A program made the translations under genes and the position numbers. The notes beneath the pieces were generated by a model. That model searched no databases. It had not been told where the DNA came from and saw nothing but the letters and a program-made list of their open reading frames with translations. Source: CAZHDI01 sp964531285 (GTDB lineage Bacteria; Pseudomonadota; Alphaproteobacteria; JAJFIK01). From it: DNA of 54,047 nucleotides. Below are positions 27,201 to 36,254 of the stretch, one piece after another. The DNA lies in assembly GCA_964531285.1 (NCBI GenBank), contig CAZHDI010000013.1, positions 1 through 54,047 of the forward strand. The letters run 5' to 3'. Within the stretch, counting starts at the first letter, position 1, and each line of letters starts with the position of its first letter.

Positions 27201-29030
27201 AAGCGACAGTGATTCATTATCCGTGGTGCTGAGCGACTGGCCGATCAGATTGAGCTGCGTGTCATAGAGTTCGAGATCGATATTGCCCGCGGCATGGGAG
27301 AAGGTCACGAGAATGGAATGGCTGTCGTCGGCCCGGTCGGCCAGCGTGAACCGATACCAGTCGTCGTCATTGGGGGCGTCGATGGTCAGGGACTCAAACT
27401 GACGGTTCGATGTGAGGGCGCCCAAATCCGCCGGCATATCAATGCTGTCGTTCCCGACACCGTCTTCGAAACGATCCGGCAGAATGACCTCTGGATCCAT
27501 CGGTGCGGGAAGCCGCAAGGCATAGGCGGGATTGCCGTCGAGGTTATCTTTGGTGCTTGTGACACTGACGAAATAGGATCCCGCCTCGATGCCGTCGAGG
27601 GACACGGAAACGGTGTCGGTGAGATCGCTGCTCGAGGTCAGGAGAACCGCGCCACTGGCATCATGGAGTGCGAGCGTGAGATCGCCCTGGTCGGCGTCGA
27701 ACAACAGGTCAATCAGATCGTCCGGGCTGCCCAGACCCAGGGTGGTGATGGAGAACCAGTCGTCATCCCCGGGTTCCGCCGAGAGATCCTCGATTGTCTG
27801 CGGGACCTCAAGCTTGCCCAGGCTGGCGGCGGTTTCGAGCGTGTCGTTACCGTCGCCCTGTTCGAACCGGTCAGGCCCAATCCTCAGGGACGGGGGCATG
27901 ATTTCAAAGCTGTAGCCTGCGCTTTCGGCATTGTCGACACCCTCGACAAGAAGCGTGTAGGTCGCCGCTGGCAGGTCGAGAAGGCTGATGACACGGGCAT
28001 TCTCGCCGAAGGGACTGGACGGGCGGGTACTGCCATCCGGCAACAGAAGACTGGCGGAGAGAGGGCCTTCGTCCGCATCGAAGGCGACAGTTAAGGTGTT
28101 GCTCGCGGTCCCGGTCGCCTGGGTCGTGAAGCGATAATAGTCCGGATCGCCCGCTTCGATGGTCAAGCCGTCGCGGGTAACGGGCCCGTCGCCTTCCAGA
28201 AGGCCCAGATCGGTTGCCGTGGCGGGCGCATCATTCTCCTCATCGCCGTCGGGTAAAATCTTGAAGGGGGCGTCATATCGGACCGCGTAGTTCCGGTTCT
28301 CCGCACCATCGAAGCCGAACACCCTGAGGAAATAAATGCCCTCACTGAGCCCGGTGAGATTGATGCGTTCCGTCCCCTCCGTATCGCCGCTGGCCAAGCG
28401 GACGATCTCCTGGCGCGCATCGAACAGTTCGATATCGAGGTCGCCCGACATGTCATCGAAGACCACTTCAATGAAATCGTCCTGTTGTCCGGTGCCCAAC
28501 AGGACGAAACGGAACCAGTCATCGTCACCAGACTGGATTGTCAGATTGCTCAGGGCGTCGTCGCCAGGGCCTTCAATCGCGCCAAGATCCGTCGCGGTGC
28601 GGAGGGTGTCGTTGTCTTCGAATTCATCGCCGCGTATGGGCTGCGACGGGCCGTTGATCACCAGCGCATAGTTCTCATTGTCCGCATTGCGGAACCCGGC
28701 GACCTGAAGGAAATAAACGCCGTCGGGTAGCCCTTTCAGGCTGATGAATTCATTATCGGTGACGCTGTTCGAGGTCTCGAGCAGCTTGCCGAGGGTCGCC
28801 CGCGAGGAGGGGCCATCACTGTCATACAAGAAGAGGTCAAGGTCGCCATCCGGATCTTCGAATTGGATGAAGGCGAAATGTTGCAGCGTGGTCCCGCCGT
28901 TGATTTCAAACCGGTACCAGTCGTCATCGCCGGACTCGATCGAAAGGGTCTCTTCAGTCCGCAGGCCGTCAATGATGCCGAGGTCGTACGGATCCCCAGC
29001 CGTATCGTTTTGCTCAAACCGGTCGGCCAT
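24300..29030 (-). CDS. Giant protein with ten PPC domains
   Basis: A 1576-aa acidic protein, probably secreted, with no N-terminal signal peptide. It consists of ten tandem bacterial pre-peptidase C-terminal (PPC) beta-sandwich domains of about 120-130 aa. Each opens with D-x-FE-x-ND and continues with a DDWYRF or DDWFRF strand, a GDLDLxLYD strand, SLxGLxxGxYY and NPxYxL. A jelly-roll domain of the choice-of-anchor J kind (QVIYAQNFDD ... FIDEITITG) follows, then a short helical tail shared with the next two giant proteins. PPC domains normally trail a peptidase; here none is present. The ATG at 29030 opens the first repeat, with GGAGG directly before it; a GTG at 29165 would add 45 atypical residues. 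It converges with the hydrolase gene. Confidence 0.85.
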   Translation of the reverse strand: MADRFEQNDTAGDPYDLGIIDGLRTEETLSIESGDDDWYRFEINGGTTLQHFAFIQFEDPDGDLDLFLYDSDGPSSRATLGKLLETSNSVTDNEFISLKGLPDGVYFLQVAGFRNADNENYALVINGPSQPIRGDEFEDNDTLRTATDLGAIEGPGDDALSNLTIQSGDDDWFRFVLLGTGQQDDFIEVVFDDMSGDLDIELFDARQEIVRLASGDTEGTERINLTGLSEGIYFLRVFGFDGAENRNYAVRYDAPFKILPDGDEENDAPATATDLGLLEGDGPVTRDGLTIEAGDPDYYRFTTQATGTASNTLTVAFDADEGPLSASLLLPDGSTRPSSPFGENARVISLLDLPAATYTLLVEGVDNAESAGYSFEIMPPSLRIGPDRFEQGDGNDTLETAASLGKLEVPQTIEDLSAEPGDDDWFSITTLGLGSPDDLIDLLFDADQGDLTLALHDASGAVLLTSSSDLTDTVSVSLDGIEAGSYFVSVTSTKDNLDGNPAYALRLPAPMDPEVILPDRFEDGVGNDSIDMPADLGALTSNRQFESLTIDAPNDDDWYRFTLADRADDSHSILVTFSHAAGNIDLELYDTQLNLIGQSLSTTDNESLSLEGLDAGAYILGVRGVKGAVSPDYAMTFTVPSPPPDDDSFEPNDTLEQASDLGIISEEIRFSDLVVLPGNDDWFRFETIGTGQAGNAVQIAFQNSNGDLDLFLFNEAGSRLARTTQTSDVETISLLNRPAGVYYILVEGFNNAGNPNYTLTIDPPAIAPDRFEPNDSFNSAATLTIAGGVRTIFDGLTLEPNNEDWYRFDLEADGSAGEDIRVLFDHARGDINAELLTASGISVVQSAGTEDMEILSLDGLAAGTYVLKISGLDGAANPSYRIDFTTPAPIVIEPDIFEAGAGNDTFQTAANLGLVEGVRTDRNLTIEAGDTDWYRFEIVDTGSVTDSVRIEFLNADGDLDLTLFDDSGTILRQSRGQGNVEEVSLFGRAPGIYYVQVSGTDETVDNPDYTMTITGPDILADGFEDNDGFANAALLAPLVNDSVTYANLTAEAADEDWYRFEIPDIESASRSIRIDFDGNGGDLDLEVRSASNIVLADSRTSGSSEAVDLTPFPSGIYYARVFGGPNPAYSLTLQGEPVAPTPDDPFEENDTFATAADLGVLTSDFLRTDPVLRSNESDWFRFQTQGTGSVFDTASIAFTNANGNLDLFLYDSQGFILSSSTGSGNSESVSLNGRSAGTYYLEVVGAGGAGNPSYTLAIDAPAPDPATGQVIYAQNFDDLPHDPITTDRFTTSSELTNAGSKNQGGPGLDFATRWTRKDVIGPVTNDEIDDDIGVGGFSGANAPDVNPFGVPISIADQKYFIMNDTDGFLDLRLETVNLSGFTDRFLTFYYWLAPEGTYTGTTVTNGDKFEVFLGTASAPAAQVAYDIIGFEMESFTSADNGTANWQFVSIPLDDFIGLTGVPADGLHIMLSPLLDGDFDSLFIDEITITGRPISTSGLTNDSPLTNGLADLAGTGSAGEANDLMAALDAWQADDTSLSDALWNYLSGSGADTAIGERMEYLTKVIDDDGSLSFLLL

Positions 29031-29690
29031 CCTCCGCCCCCGTCCTATCGGTGCCCGGTCCCGAGCCCTGGGGATGATATCCCCGTCGCACGGTGCGGCA
29101 CAGGTGGTTTCGAGGGAGAGCAACCGGCACGGCGGTTGAAGTGGTTCCGCCTGATCCGTTTCCACGATGGACCGTCCTAGGCTGCGGTCTGCGTCGCAGC
29201 CGCAGGTCCGATCCCGCGCGCCGGATCGTGAGCGATGTCCCCCCGAACGTTGCTCATGAGGGTACTATGGCCCATGCCGGTTTCGCCAGACCTTGTTGGG
29301 CGGGCCGAAATCATGGGCCGAATGAAGGGGCGGAGTTCCCCGGCAGTCTTGTGGACGTCGCGGGCGCACAAGACTTTTGCTCAAGCAAAGCTGGACCACT
29401 CTGTCTGAAACCCTGAGCTAAAGTGCTTCTGAAGGCCGAAAAAGAGCGATATCGACCGCAAATGACCGGCGGCCATCAGCAGGCGATCAATATCCGCCAG
29501 AGTCTTGAAAACATGTTCATTTCCAGCGCCCCTCGGAATGCTGTTCTCGGCCTGGAAAGACGGAACAGGGCCAATGCCGGCGGCTGCCTCGTCTTGGAGC
29601 GACCAGAGCCGCCTTTCGTCCCCCTTCCTTGCTTTACGAATTTGAAATGATGGTATCTTCTGAGGTGCATTGACGTCTGGGGGGCGCATC
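29031..29690. other. Divergent intergenic region between giant genes
   Basis: About 660 bases with no supported gene. Short ORFs here have no recognisable features. The region must hold promoters for both the PPC giant (minus) and the peptidase giant (plus), so shared control is possible. The part 29360-29660 is relatively AT-rich. Confidence 0.5.
29629..29659 (+). promoter_or_regulatory. Possible promoter for the peptidase giant
   Basis: TTGCTT at 29629-29634 and TATCTT at 29654-29659 are separated by 19 bases and lie 32 bases upstream of the ATG. The boxes are only partial matches and the spacing is long, so this is tentative. Confidence 0.25.
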
Positions 29691-32600
29691 ATGACTGGAT
29701 CCAATGGCCCGCGCGCCGTGGTGACCGACACGAGCGATCCGAGCGATCGGCCCGGCGGTTCGGTCATCTCGGAAGGGGTCGAAGCCCTCGGGATCGATCT
29801 GCTGCAGGCCCGCTATCCGGTCAGTGGCGACGGTATTACGGTCGGCATCATATCCGATAGCTTTGCCGCGAGCGCGCGCGCCCGGACCAGTTTCGACGAC
29901 GATGTGCTCACCGGCGATCTTCCGGATGTGGCGCTTGAAAGCATCGTCCTGTTCGAAGGACCGACGGGCGGCCGGGACGAAGGCCGCGCGATGGCCCAGA
30001 TCATCCACGATATCGCGCCGGATGCTGATCTGCTGTTCCATGCCTCCGGGGACAGCGAAGACAGCCTCAAAACCGCACTGCGCACTTTGGCGGATCAGGG
30101 CGCCGATCTGATCGTCGAAGATGTGCTCGTGCTCAACCAGCCGATGTTCCAAGACGGCATCGCGGCGCGCGAGCTTGAGCAGATCGTCGCGTCGGGCATT
30201 CCGGTGATCAGTGCCGCCGGTAATTTCGGCACCGATTCCTACGAGGCGGAGTTTCTCGATAGCGGGTTGTCGTTCCGGGATGTCACCTTCGGCGGTGCCG
30301 CGCCCCCGATCAATCTTCGAGCGGATGATTATCGACTTCACAACTTCGAGCCGTTCAGCCAGACACCGGTGACCGCGCAAACCTTCGACTTATCAGCAGG
30401 CGAACGGCTATTCTTCAGTTTCCAGTGGGATGAGCCGTTCCCGGATAGTCCGCAATCGGCGCCGGGCACGCAGACCGATCTGGATCTCTTCTTATTCGAC
30501 ACCGAAACCGGCGCTTTGCTGAGAACGGATTTTGCCAACCGGGTCAACACCGATCCAGGCGGGTTCCCCTATGAAACCCTGCGCTATACGAACCTGACGA
30601 GTGACAGCCAGACCGTCTCTCTTGTCATTGCCAAGAAAGGTGAGGGGCGCGACGAAGATTTTATGAAGTATGTGCCGGTCGGGTTTCAAGGGGACTTCGT
30701 CAAAGACACAGGGGTGAGCCCGACCGGGTTCGGCAAGCCGACGATCTATGGTCTGGCGAATACGGTGGGCACGATCTCGGTCGCGGCGGCCAATTTCGAC
30801 AAGACACCGCTCTTCGGAACCGCGCCGGCGGAAATCGCGCCCTATTCCTCGATCGGCGGTGTGCCGATCCTCTTCGATGCCGACGGTACGCGGATCGATG
30901 GCGAGGGATTGCAACGGCCGACGCCGGATCTGACCGGCCCCGATAATGTTCAAACCACGTTCTTTGGGCCCCTGGACCTGAGTGACAACGAGATCGCCTT
31001 CCGGTTCCCGGGCACCTCCGCGGCGGCACCGCATATTGCCGGTCTGGCGGCCCTGCTCCTTGAGCTTGATCCGACGCTCCAGCCGGCAGAACTGGAGAGT
31101 GTTCTTCAAACCACGGCGCAGTCCATGGCGGAGGGGGGCTTCGGCAGTCCGGCCAATCCGGGCTTCGACCGGGTCTCCGGGTCGGGCTTCGTCAATGCCC
31201 TTGCCGCGGCTGCCTTCGTGGAGGACGGCATAAACCGGTTTGTTCCGGTCGATCCGCAAGCGGCCGATGGTCAGCAGGCCGTTATTGAGTCTCTGACTGC
31301 TGCTGGCGCCGGGCTGCGGATCATCAATGTGTCCTATGAGGGATATGCCGGCGAGCAGGGGACGCCGAGCGCGATTTCGACCTTTGGCGGCATCGATTTC
31401 GGGGATATTCCGCCGGAAGACAATGCACCGGACGACGGCGGAAGCGGGCTATCGCGGCTGGCGCTTGGCACGGGTGTCTTGCTCAGCACCGGCGCGGCGG
31501 TTTTGCCGCTCTCGAATACGAATCCTGAATTCTCGCAAGTCAATAATGTTGCCGGGGATGAGCGGCTGACGGATTTGGCGGCGACGGTGTTCGATGGCGT
31601 GACGGGCACCAATGACGCCGCGAGCCTGATCGTCGAGTTCGAGGTCACGGATCCATCGGCCCAGGTCATCAGTGTCGATCTCATTCTCGGATCGGAGGAG
31701 CTGCCCCAACCGGATACGGTCCAATTCGTCGATATCGCGGCGGTGTTCCTCAATGGTGAGAACATTGCCTTTTTCGACGATAGCCGGCAGCAGCCCTTAA
31801 GCGTTGTCGAGGATAATCAAGATGCCGGCTATTTCCTGTCCAACGCCCCGCACGGTGTCCAGGGCGAGGATGGGCCGCGCTTTACCATTGAATATGACGC
31901 CCTCAGCCGTCCGTTGACCTTGATTGGCACACCGAATGTGGGGCAGGTCAATACGCTCGAGTTTATCATTGCGGACACGAATGATTTTGCCGGCGACACC
32001 GGACTGTTCATCTCCAATCTCCGCACTCTGGGTATTCCGCCCTTCTTCAATAGTGCGGGCGATACCGGCACGAACAGCTATCTCTCCGATCCGCCGATCC
32101 TGGGTGACGACAACGACAACATCCAGACAGGATCCGTACGGGCGAACTATATCGAAGGGCGCGGCGGAAACGATACGATCCGCGGTCTGGACGGGGCCGA
32201 TTTCATCGATGGAGGTTTGGGGGCGGACCGGCTGATCGGCGGTCCGGGTCCGGACGTTTATATCACCGGTGGTGTTCGTGCTGCGACCGCCGGTCAGGGC
32301 GTGGATATCGATAATACCCTGCCTGGCGATGGAGCCTCCGGGGATACCGAGGGAGAAGAGGGGGGCGACACGGTCGAGGGTAGTCCGATCGATCTCAATC
32401 TGGACCTTCTGCTTGGCAGTCTTCCCAGTGATGTGACGGTCTACAAGGATATCAACTTCCCCCGGCGCGAAGCGCGCATCGATGAAAGCAGGGACCGGAG
32501 TGCGACGGATCTCGATGCCACGATCGGGCTCGATCTCGACGGGGACGGAGAAATCGACTCCCTGTTCACCATCGGTGGCGGGCTGACGAACACCTATCTC

Positions 32601-35600
32601 GACTTTGGGCGGCGGGGCAACGACACCACGGTGACGTTCCGGGACAAGAGCGCGATCCGTGCCGACCGGTTTGAAGCAGCGGGCAATGATGGCCGGCTTT
32701 CGGCGACCGATCTCGGACCGGCGGTAACGACGCCGGGCCTTTCCGGTTTGACGCTCGAACTCAACGATGACGACTGGTACGCCTTCACGCTCACCGAAGA
32801 CGGCACGGGCGAGCATTTTGTACGGGCGGACTTCAACCATATCGAAGGGGATGTCGATCTTCAGCTTTATGACGCTGACGGAGATTTGCGGTTTACATCC
32901 AACAATGTTGTGTTCGGCACGCCCATCGACCGTCCCGACGGGGCCTTCGGCGGTGAGCAGATCAGTCTCAAGGGGCTTGAGCCCGGCGACTATACGGTGC
33001 GGGTCTATGGCTTCGCGGGTGATGCCAATCCGAGCTATGACCTCAGCTTCAACCTGCCCCAAGGCCCGGTTCAACCCGACCGCTTCGAGTTCCCGTCCAA
33101 TGATACGCCGGACCAGGCGACGGTCATCGGCCCCATTGTGCAGCCGCAGACGCTTACCGGTCTGACATTGGAGGCGGGCGACGAGGATTGGTTCGAATTC
33201 ACCTTGAGCGAACAGGGCCGCCTTCAGGACGCAGTGCAGATTGCATTCGATCCCGGTGCCGGCGATCTGCGGCTGACGCTGATCCTTCCCGGCGGCACGG
33301 TCTTCGATAGGGCCACGCGGACCGACGACGGCAAGAGCATTTCCCTGCGCGGTCAGCCCCCCGGTGTTTATCAGGTCGGCATTGCAGCGGAGACGCCCGG
33401 AACGGGGGTCGGTGACTACACGCTGTTGGTCAAAGCAGGGGGTACGGACGATACCGGGGCACGGGCGACGATCGATCTGGCGGCGCTTAGCCCGCAGGAC
33501 GGCATCGTCATCGATGGCACCGCGCCGGGCGATGCCCTTGGCCAGTCGGTTGGCGCGCCGGGCGACGTCAATAATGACGGCGTGGATGATCTTCTGATCG
33601 GTGCGCCGGGATCGGACGGTCTGGGCCGCGTTGCGTCCGGGCAGGGTGTGCTTCTGTTCGGCGCAAGAGACATCGACCAGACCGCCGTGAAACCGGTGGC
33701 CACCCTGCGCCCCGAGGAGGGGGTTTCGCTGGCGGGCGCGCGTCAGGGTGAACGGGCCGGGGAAACCGTCAGCGGCCTTGGGGACATCAATGGCGATGGG
33801 GTCGATGATTTCCTCGTCGGTGCCCGGGGGGCGGGTTCCGTGAATCTGGCTGCGGGCACGGCCTATGTGGTCTTTGGCGATCCGGCTCTGACTGGCGATC
33901 CGGGGTCTGACGGCCTGCCGGTCCTCGACCTTGCTTTGCTGAACAGCCAGAACGGCTTCGTGCTCACCGGTATCACCGGAGATGCGCGGGCGGGCCTGTC
34001 CGCGAGCGGCGCCGGGGATATCAATGGGGATGGTTACCGCGACATTGTCATCGGCGGGGCGGGCGCTGATGGCGGCGGGATCGGGGAGCGTGCAGGCGAA
34101 AGCTATGTCGTGTTCGGCGGTCCTTCGATCGGCACCGGCGGCGTGGTGTCTCTCGATACTCTCGACGGAACGTCAGGGTTTCGCCTGGGCGGACTCGGCG
34201 CCAATGATCTGAGCGGCGCCTCGGTGACCGATCTCGGCGATGTGAACGGTGACGGCATCGATGATTTTGCCATCGGCGGCGTTGGGGCCGGTCCCAACGC
34301 CGAAACCACCGGGCAAGCTTATGTTATCTTCGGTGATCGGACGATCGGGGAGACCGGACGCCTCGACCTGACCGTTCTGGACGAACGCCTGGGCTTTCAG
34401 ATCGACGGGACGATCGATGGCGCGCGCACAGGGATTGCCGTGAGCGGCGCGGGCGATCTCAATCTCGATGGCTTCGATGACTTTGTCATCGGTGCCGATT
34501 TCGCGGAAGCGGCGGGCGGCGGCGCAGGTGAGACTTATGTGATTTTCGGCCGCGCCGACATCAGCGACGGCGGGTTCCTCGATCTTGCGGCGCTTGAGGC
34601 CGGCGAGGGCCTGACCATTGTCGGCCTGGGCGCGGGGGACCGGTTCGGACGGTCGGTGAGCACCGCAGGCGATTTCAACAATGACGGCGCCAGCGACATC
34701 GTGATCGGTGCCTGGGGCAGCGACGCCACGGGCCAGAACGCGGGCGAGGCCTATGTGCTCTATGGTAATACGGACCTTGCGGATCAACAGACACTGACCC
34801 TAACGGCTCTCGACGGGCGGACCGGGACCCTGATCGAGGGCGCGCGGCTCGATGGCCGCGCCGGCTTCGCGGTCAGTGACGCAGGCGATGTGAATGCCGA
34901 TGGCGTCGATGACATTCTGATCGGCGCGCCGGGCGATCCGGATGCGGCGGCGCTCGCCGGCAGCACCTATGTGCTCTTCGGGCGGCAGACCGGACCCATT
35001 CTGCGCGACCGGTTTGAAGAAAACGACAGCCAGGCCACGGCCTTCGATCTGGGCGCGGTGAGTGGCCGGCAGGTCTATCGCAGCCTGACGGTGGAAGCGA
35101 ATGATACGGACTGGTTCACCTTCCGCCTGGATCGTGACACGCAAGCGGGCGACTATCTGGAAATCGTTTTCGATCACGCAAAGGGGAATTTGGCGCTCGA
35201 TCTGTTCACGCCGTCGGGTCAGATCATTCGCGGGTCGGACACGCTCAATGACCGCGAAGTGGTCAGTCTGGAGGGCTTGCCGGCCGGGGTCTACGCCGCC
35301 CGTGTGCAGGGCATCAACAGCGCCGATAATCCGAATTACACATTGGTGCTCTCGGCCACGCCGGATGGGTCCGGTGCCGCCATCCTGGCCGATACGGACG
35401 ATCCGGCAGACGAGCTTCCCGTGCCCCATCCGGCGCCGACCGTTCTTGACGGCACCGGCGGCAATGACATTCTGGCTCTCACACCGTTGGTGACGGAGGT
35501 TCGGGCGGGAGCCGGGCTCGATATTCTCGAAATCGATGCGCCTTTCGAGACTGTTGCCCTTGATGGTCTCGATGGCCCGGTCGTCACCTTGAGCCTTCCG

Positions 35601-36254
35601 GAGCAAAACGATCGTTCGATCATCGATGTGGAATATCTTCAGTTCCAGGACCGTACCGTCGCCACAGGCAGTTCCAGTGCCGGTCTCGTTCCGACGCTCA
35701 CGGCCACGGATGCCCTTGCCGGTGAGGGACCGGATGAGGGCAACGCGCTCATCTTCAAAATCGGTCTGGCGCATGCGGTTGCGCCCCATGATGTGTCTTT
35801 CCGTTACGAGACCCATGCCGGGTCGGCTGTCGCCGGCGGGGATTTCGAACCCGTATCGGGGACCATGACGTTAGCCCAAGGTGAGCGTTATGCGACGGTT
35901 GTCGTGCCGGTGCGGGACGATCTTCTGCCGGAAGCGGATGAAACCCTGTCGCTGCGCCTCTTTGACTTTGACGGGGTCCAGGCCCCCGGCAGCGGTGACG
36001 ATCTTTGGCTCGCCGGCCTGATCCATAGCAATGACCGGGCCCTGGCGGATGCGGAGCCATTCAGCGCTGCGCTTCTGACGGACGATTTGGGTGCTTGGGC
36101 CGTGGCCGAGAACCCAGCGGAACAACTGGCTGCTTTCGTGAAGGGCAGCGGCACGGGCCTCGCTCAACGCCTTGCGATGGTGGAGGATCTGCTCGATCAG
36201 CATCTGACCGGCGATCCAACCCCATCCGTCTATTGGGGGGCCGACCATGCCTGA
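29691..36254 (+). CDS. Giant S8/S53-like peptidase with RTX, PPC and FG-GAP propeller
   Basis: A 2187-aa secreted-type serine peptidase without a Sec signal. The ATG at 29691 has a GGGGGG tract upstream. Residues 20-500 are a subtilase/sedolisin-like domain: Asp56 in GIISDSF, DEGRAM at 96-101 with His106 nearby, Asn178 in SAAGN and Ser443 in PGTSAAAPHIAG. Next come a choice-of-anchor L domain (about 520-785, LGSEELP, VFLNGENIAFF), four RTX calcium nonapeptides (GRGGNDTIRGLDGADFIDGG region, about 800-860), two PPC domains (990-1255), seven FG-GAP repeats with DxNxDGxxD loops (1260-1765), a third PPC (1773-1890), a Calx-beta domain (about 2000-2117) and a short helical tail. It overlaps the next giant gene by eight bases. 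Probable export is by a type I-like route; none is encoded here. Confidence 0.88.
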   Translation: MTGSNGPRAVVTDTSDPSDRPGGSVISEGVEALGIDLLQARYPVSGDGITVGIISDSFAASARARTSFDDDVLTGDLPDVALESIVLFEGPTGGRDEGRAMAQIIHDIAPDADLLFHASGDSEDSLKTALRTLADQGADLIVEDVLVLNQPMFQDGIAARELEQIVASGIPVISAAGNFGTDSYEAEFLDSGLSFRDVTFGGAAPPINLRADDYRLHNFEPFSQTPVTAQTFDLSAGERLFFSFQWDEPFPDSPQSAPGTQTDLDLFLFDTETGALLRTDFANRVNTDPGGFPYETLRYTNLTSDSQTVSLVIAKKGEGRDEDFMKYVPVGFQGDFVKDTGVSPTGFGKPTIYGLANTVGTISVAAANFDKTPLFGTAPAEIAPYSSIGGVPILFDADGTRIDGEGLQRPTPDLTGPDNVQTTFFGPLDLSDNEIAFRFPGTSAAAPHIAGLAALLLELDPTLQPAELESVLQTTAQSMAEGGFGSPANPGFDRVSGSGFVNALAAAAFVEDGINRFVPVDPQAADGQQAVIESLTAAGAGLRIINVSYEGYAGEQGTPSAISTFGGIDFGDIPPEDNAPDDGGSGLSRLALGTGVLLSTGAAVLPLSNTNPEFSQVNNVAGDERLTDLAATVFDGVTGTNDAASLIVEFEVTDPSAQVISVDLILGSEELPQPDTVQFVDIAAVFLNGENIAFFDDSRQQPLSVVEDNQDAGYFLSNAPHGVQGEDGPRFTIEYDALSRPLTLIGTPNVGQVNTLEFIIADTNDFAGDTGLFISNLRTLGIPPFFNSAGDTGTNSYLSDPPILGDDNDNIQTGSVRANYIEGRGGNDTIRGLDGADFIDGGLGADRLIGGPGPDVYITGGVRAATAGQGVDIDNTLPGDGASGDTEGEEGGDTVEGSPIDLNLDLLLGSLPSDVTVYKDINFPRREARIDESRDRSATDLDATIGLDLDGDGEIDSLFTIGGGLTNTYLDFGRRGNDTTVTFRDKSAIRADRFEAAGNDGRLSATDLGPAVTTPGLSGLTLELNDDDWYAFTLTEDGTGEHFVRADFNHIEGDVDLQLYDADGDLRFTSNNVVFGTPIDRPDGAFGGEQISLKGLEPGDYTVRVYGFAGDANPSYDLSFNLPQGPVQPDRFEFPSNDTPDQATVIGPIVQPQTLTGLTLEAGDEDWFEFTLSEQGRLQDAVQIAFDPGAGDLRLTLILPGGTVFDRATRTDDGKSISLRGQPPGVYQVGIAAETPGTGVGDYTLLVKAGGTDDTGARATIDLAALSPQDGIVIDGTAPGDALGQSVGAPGDVNNDGVDDLLIGAPGSDGLGRVASGQGVLLFGARDIDQTAVKPVATLRPEEGVSLAGARQGERAGETVSGLGDINGDGVDDFLVGARGAGSVNLAAGTAYVVFGDPALTGDPGSDGLPVLDLALLNSQNGFVLTGITGDARAGLSASGAGDINGDGYRDIVIGGAGADGGGIGERAGESYVVFGGPSIGTGGVVSLDTLDGTSGFRLGGLGANDLSGASVTDLGDVNGDGIDDFAIGGVGAGPNAETTGQAYVIFGDRTIGETGRLDLTVLDERLGFQIDGTIDGARTGIAVSGAGDLNLDGFDDFVIGADFAEAAGGGAGETYVIFGRADISDGGFLDLAALEAGEGLTIVGLGAGDRFGRSVSTAGDFNNDGASDIVIGAWGSDATGQNAGEAYVLYGNTDLADQQTLTLTALDGRTGTLIEGARLDGRAGFAVSDAGDVNADGVDDILIGAPGDPDAAALAGSTYVLFGRQTGPILRDRFEENDSQATAFDLGAVSGRQVYRSLTVEANDTDWFTFRLDRDTQAGDYLEIVFDHAKGNLALDLFTPSGQIIRGSDTLNDREVVSLEGLPAGVYAARVQGINSADNPNYTLVLSATPDGSGAAILADTDDPADELPVPHPAPTVLDGTGGNDILALTPLVTEVRAGAGLDILEIDAPFETVALDGLDGPVVTLSLPEQNDRSIIDVEYLQFQDRTVATGSSSAGLVPTLTATDALAGEGPDEGNALIFKIGLAHAVAPHDVSFRYETHAGSAVAGGDFEPVSGTMTLAQGERYATVVVPVRDDLLPEADETLSLRLFDFDGVQAPGSGDDLWLAGLIHSNDRALADAEPFSAALLTDDLGAWAVAENPAEQLAAFVKGSGTGLAQRLAMVEDLLDQHLTGDPTPSVYWGADHA

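Noticed and set aside
29381..29767. 128-aa minus-strand frame in the divergent region between giant genes
   Set aside because: It overlaps the start of the peptidase giant, and the translation shows no domain, signal or codon pattern of a real gene.
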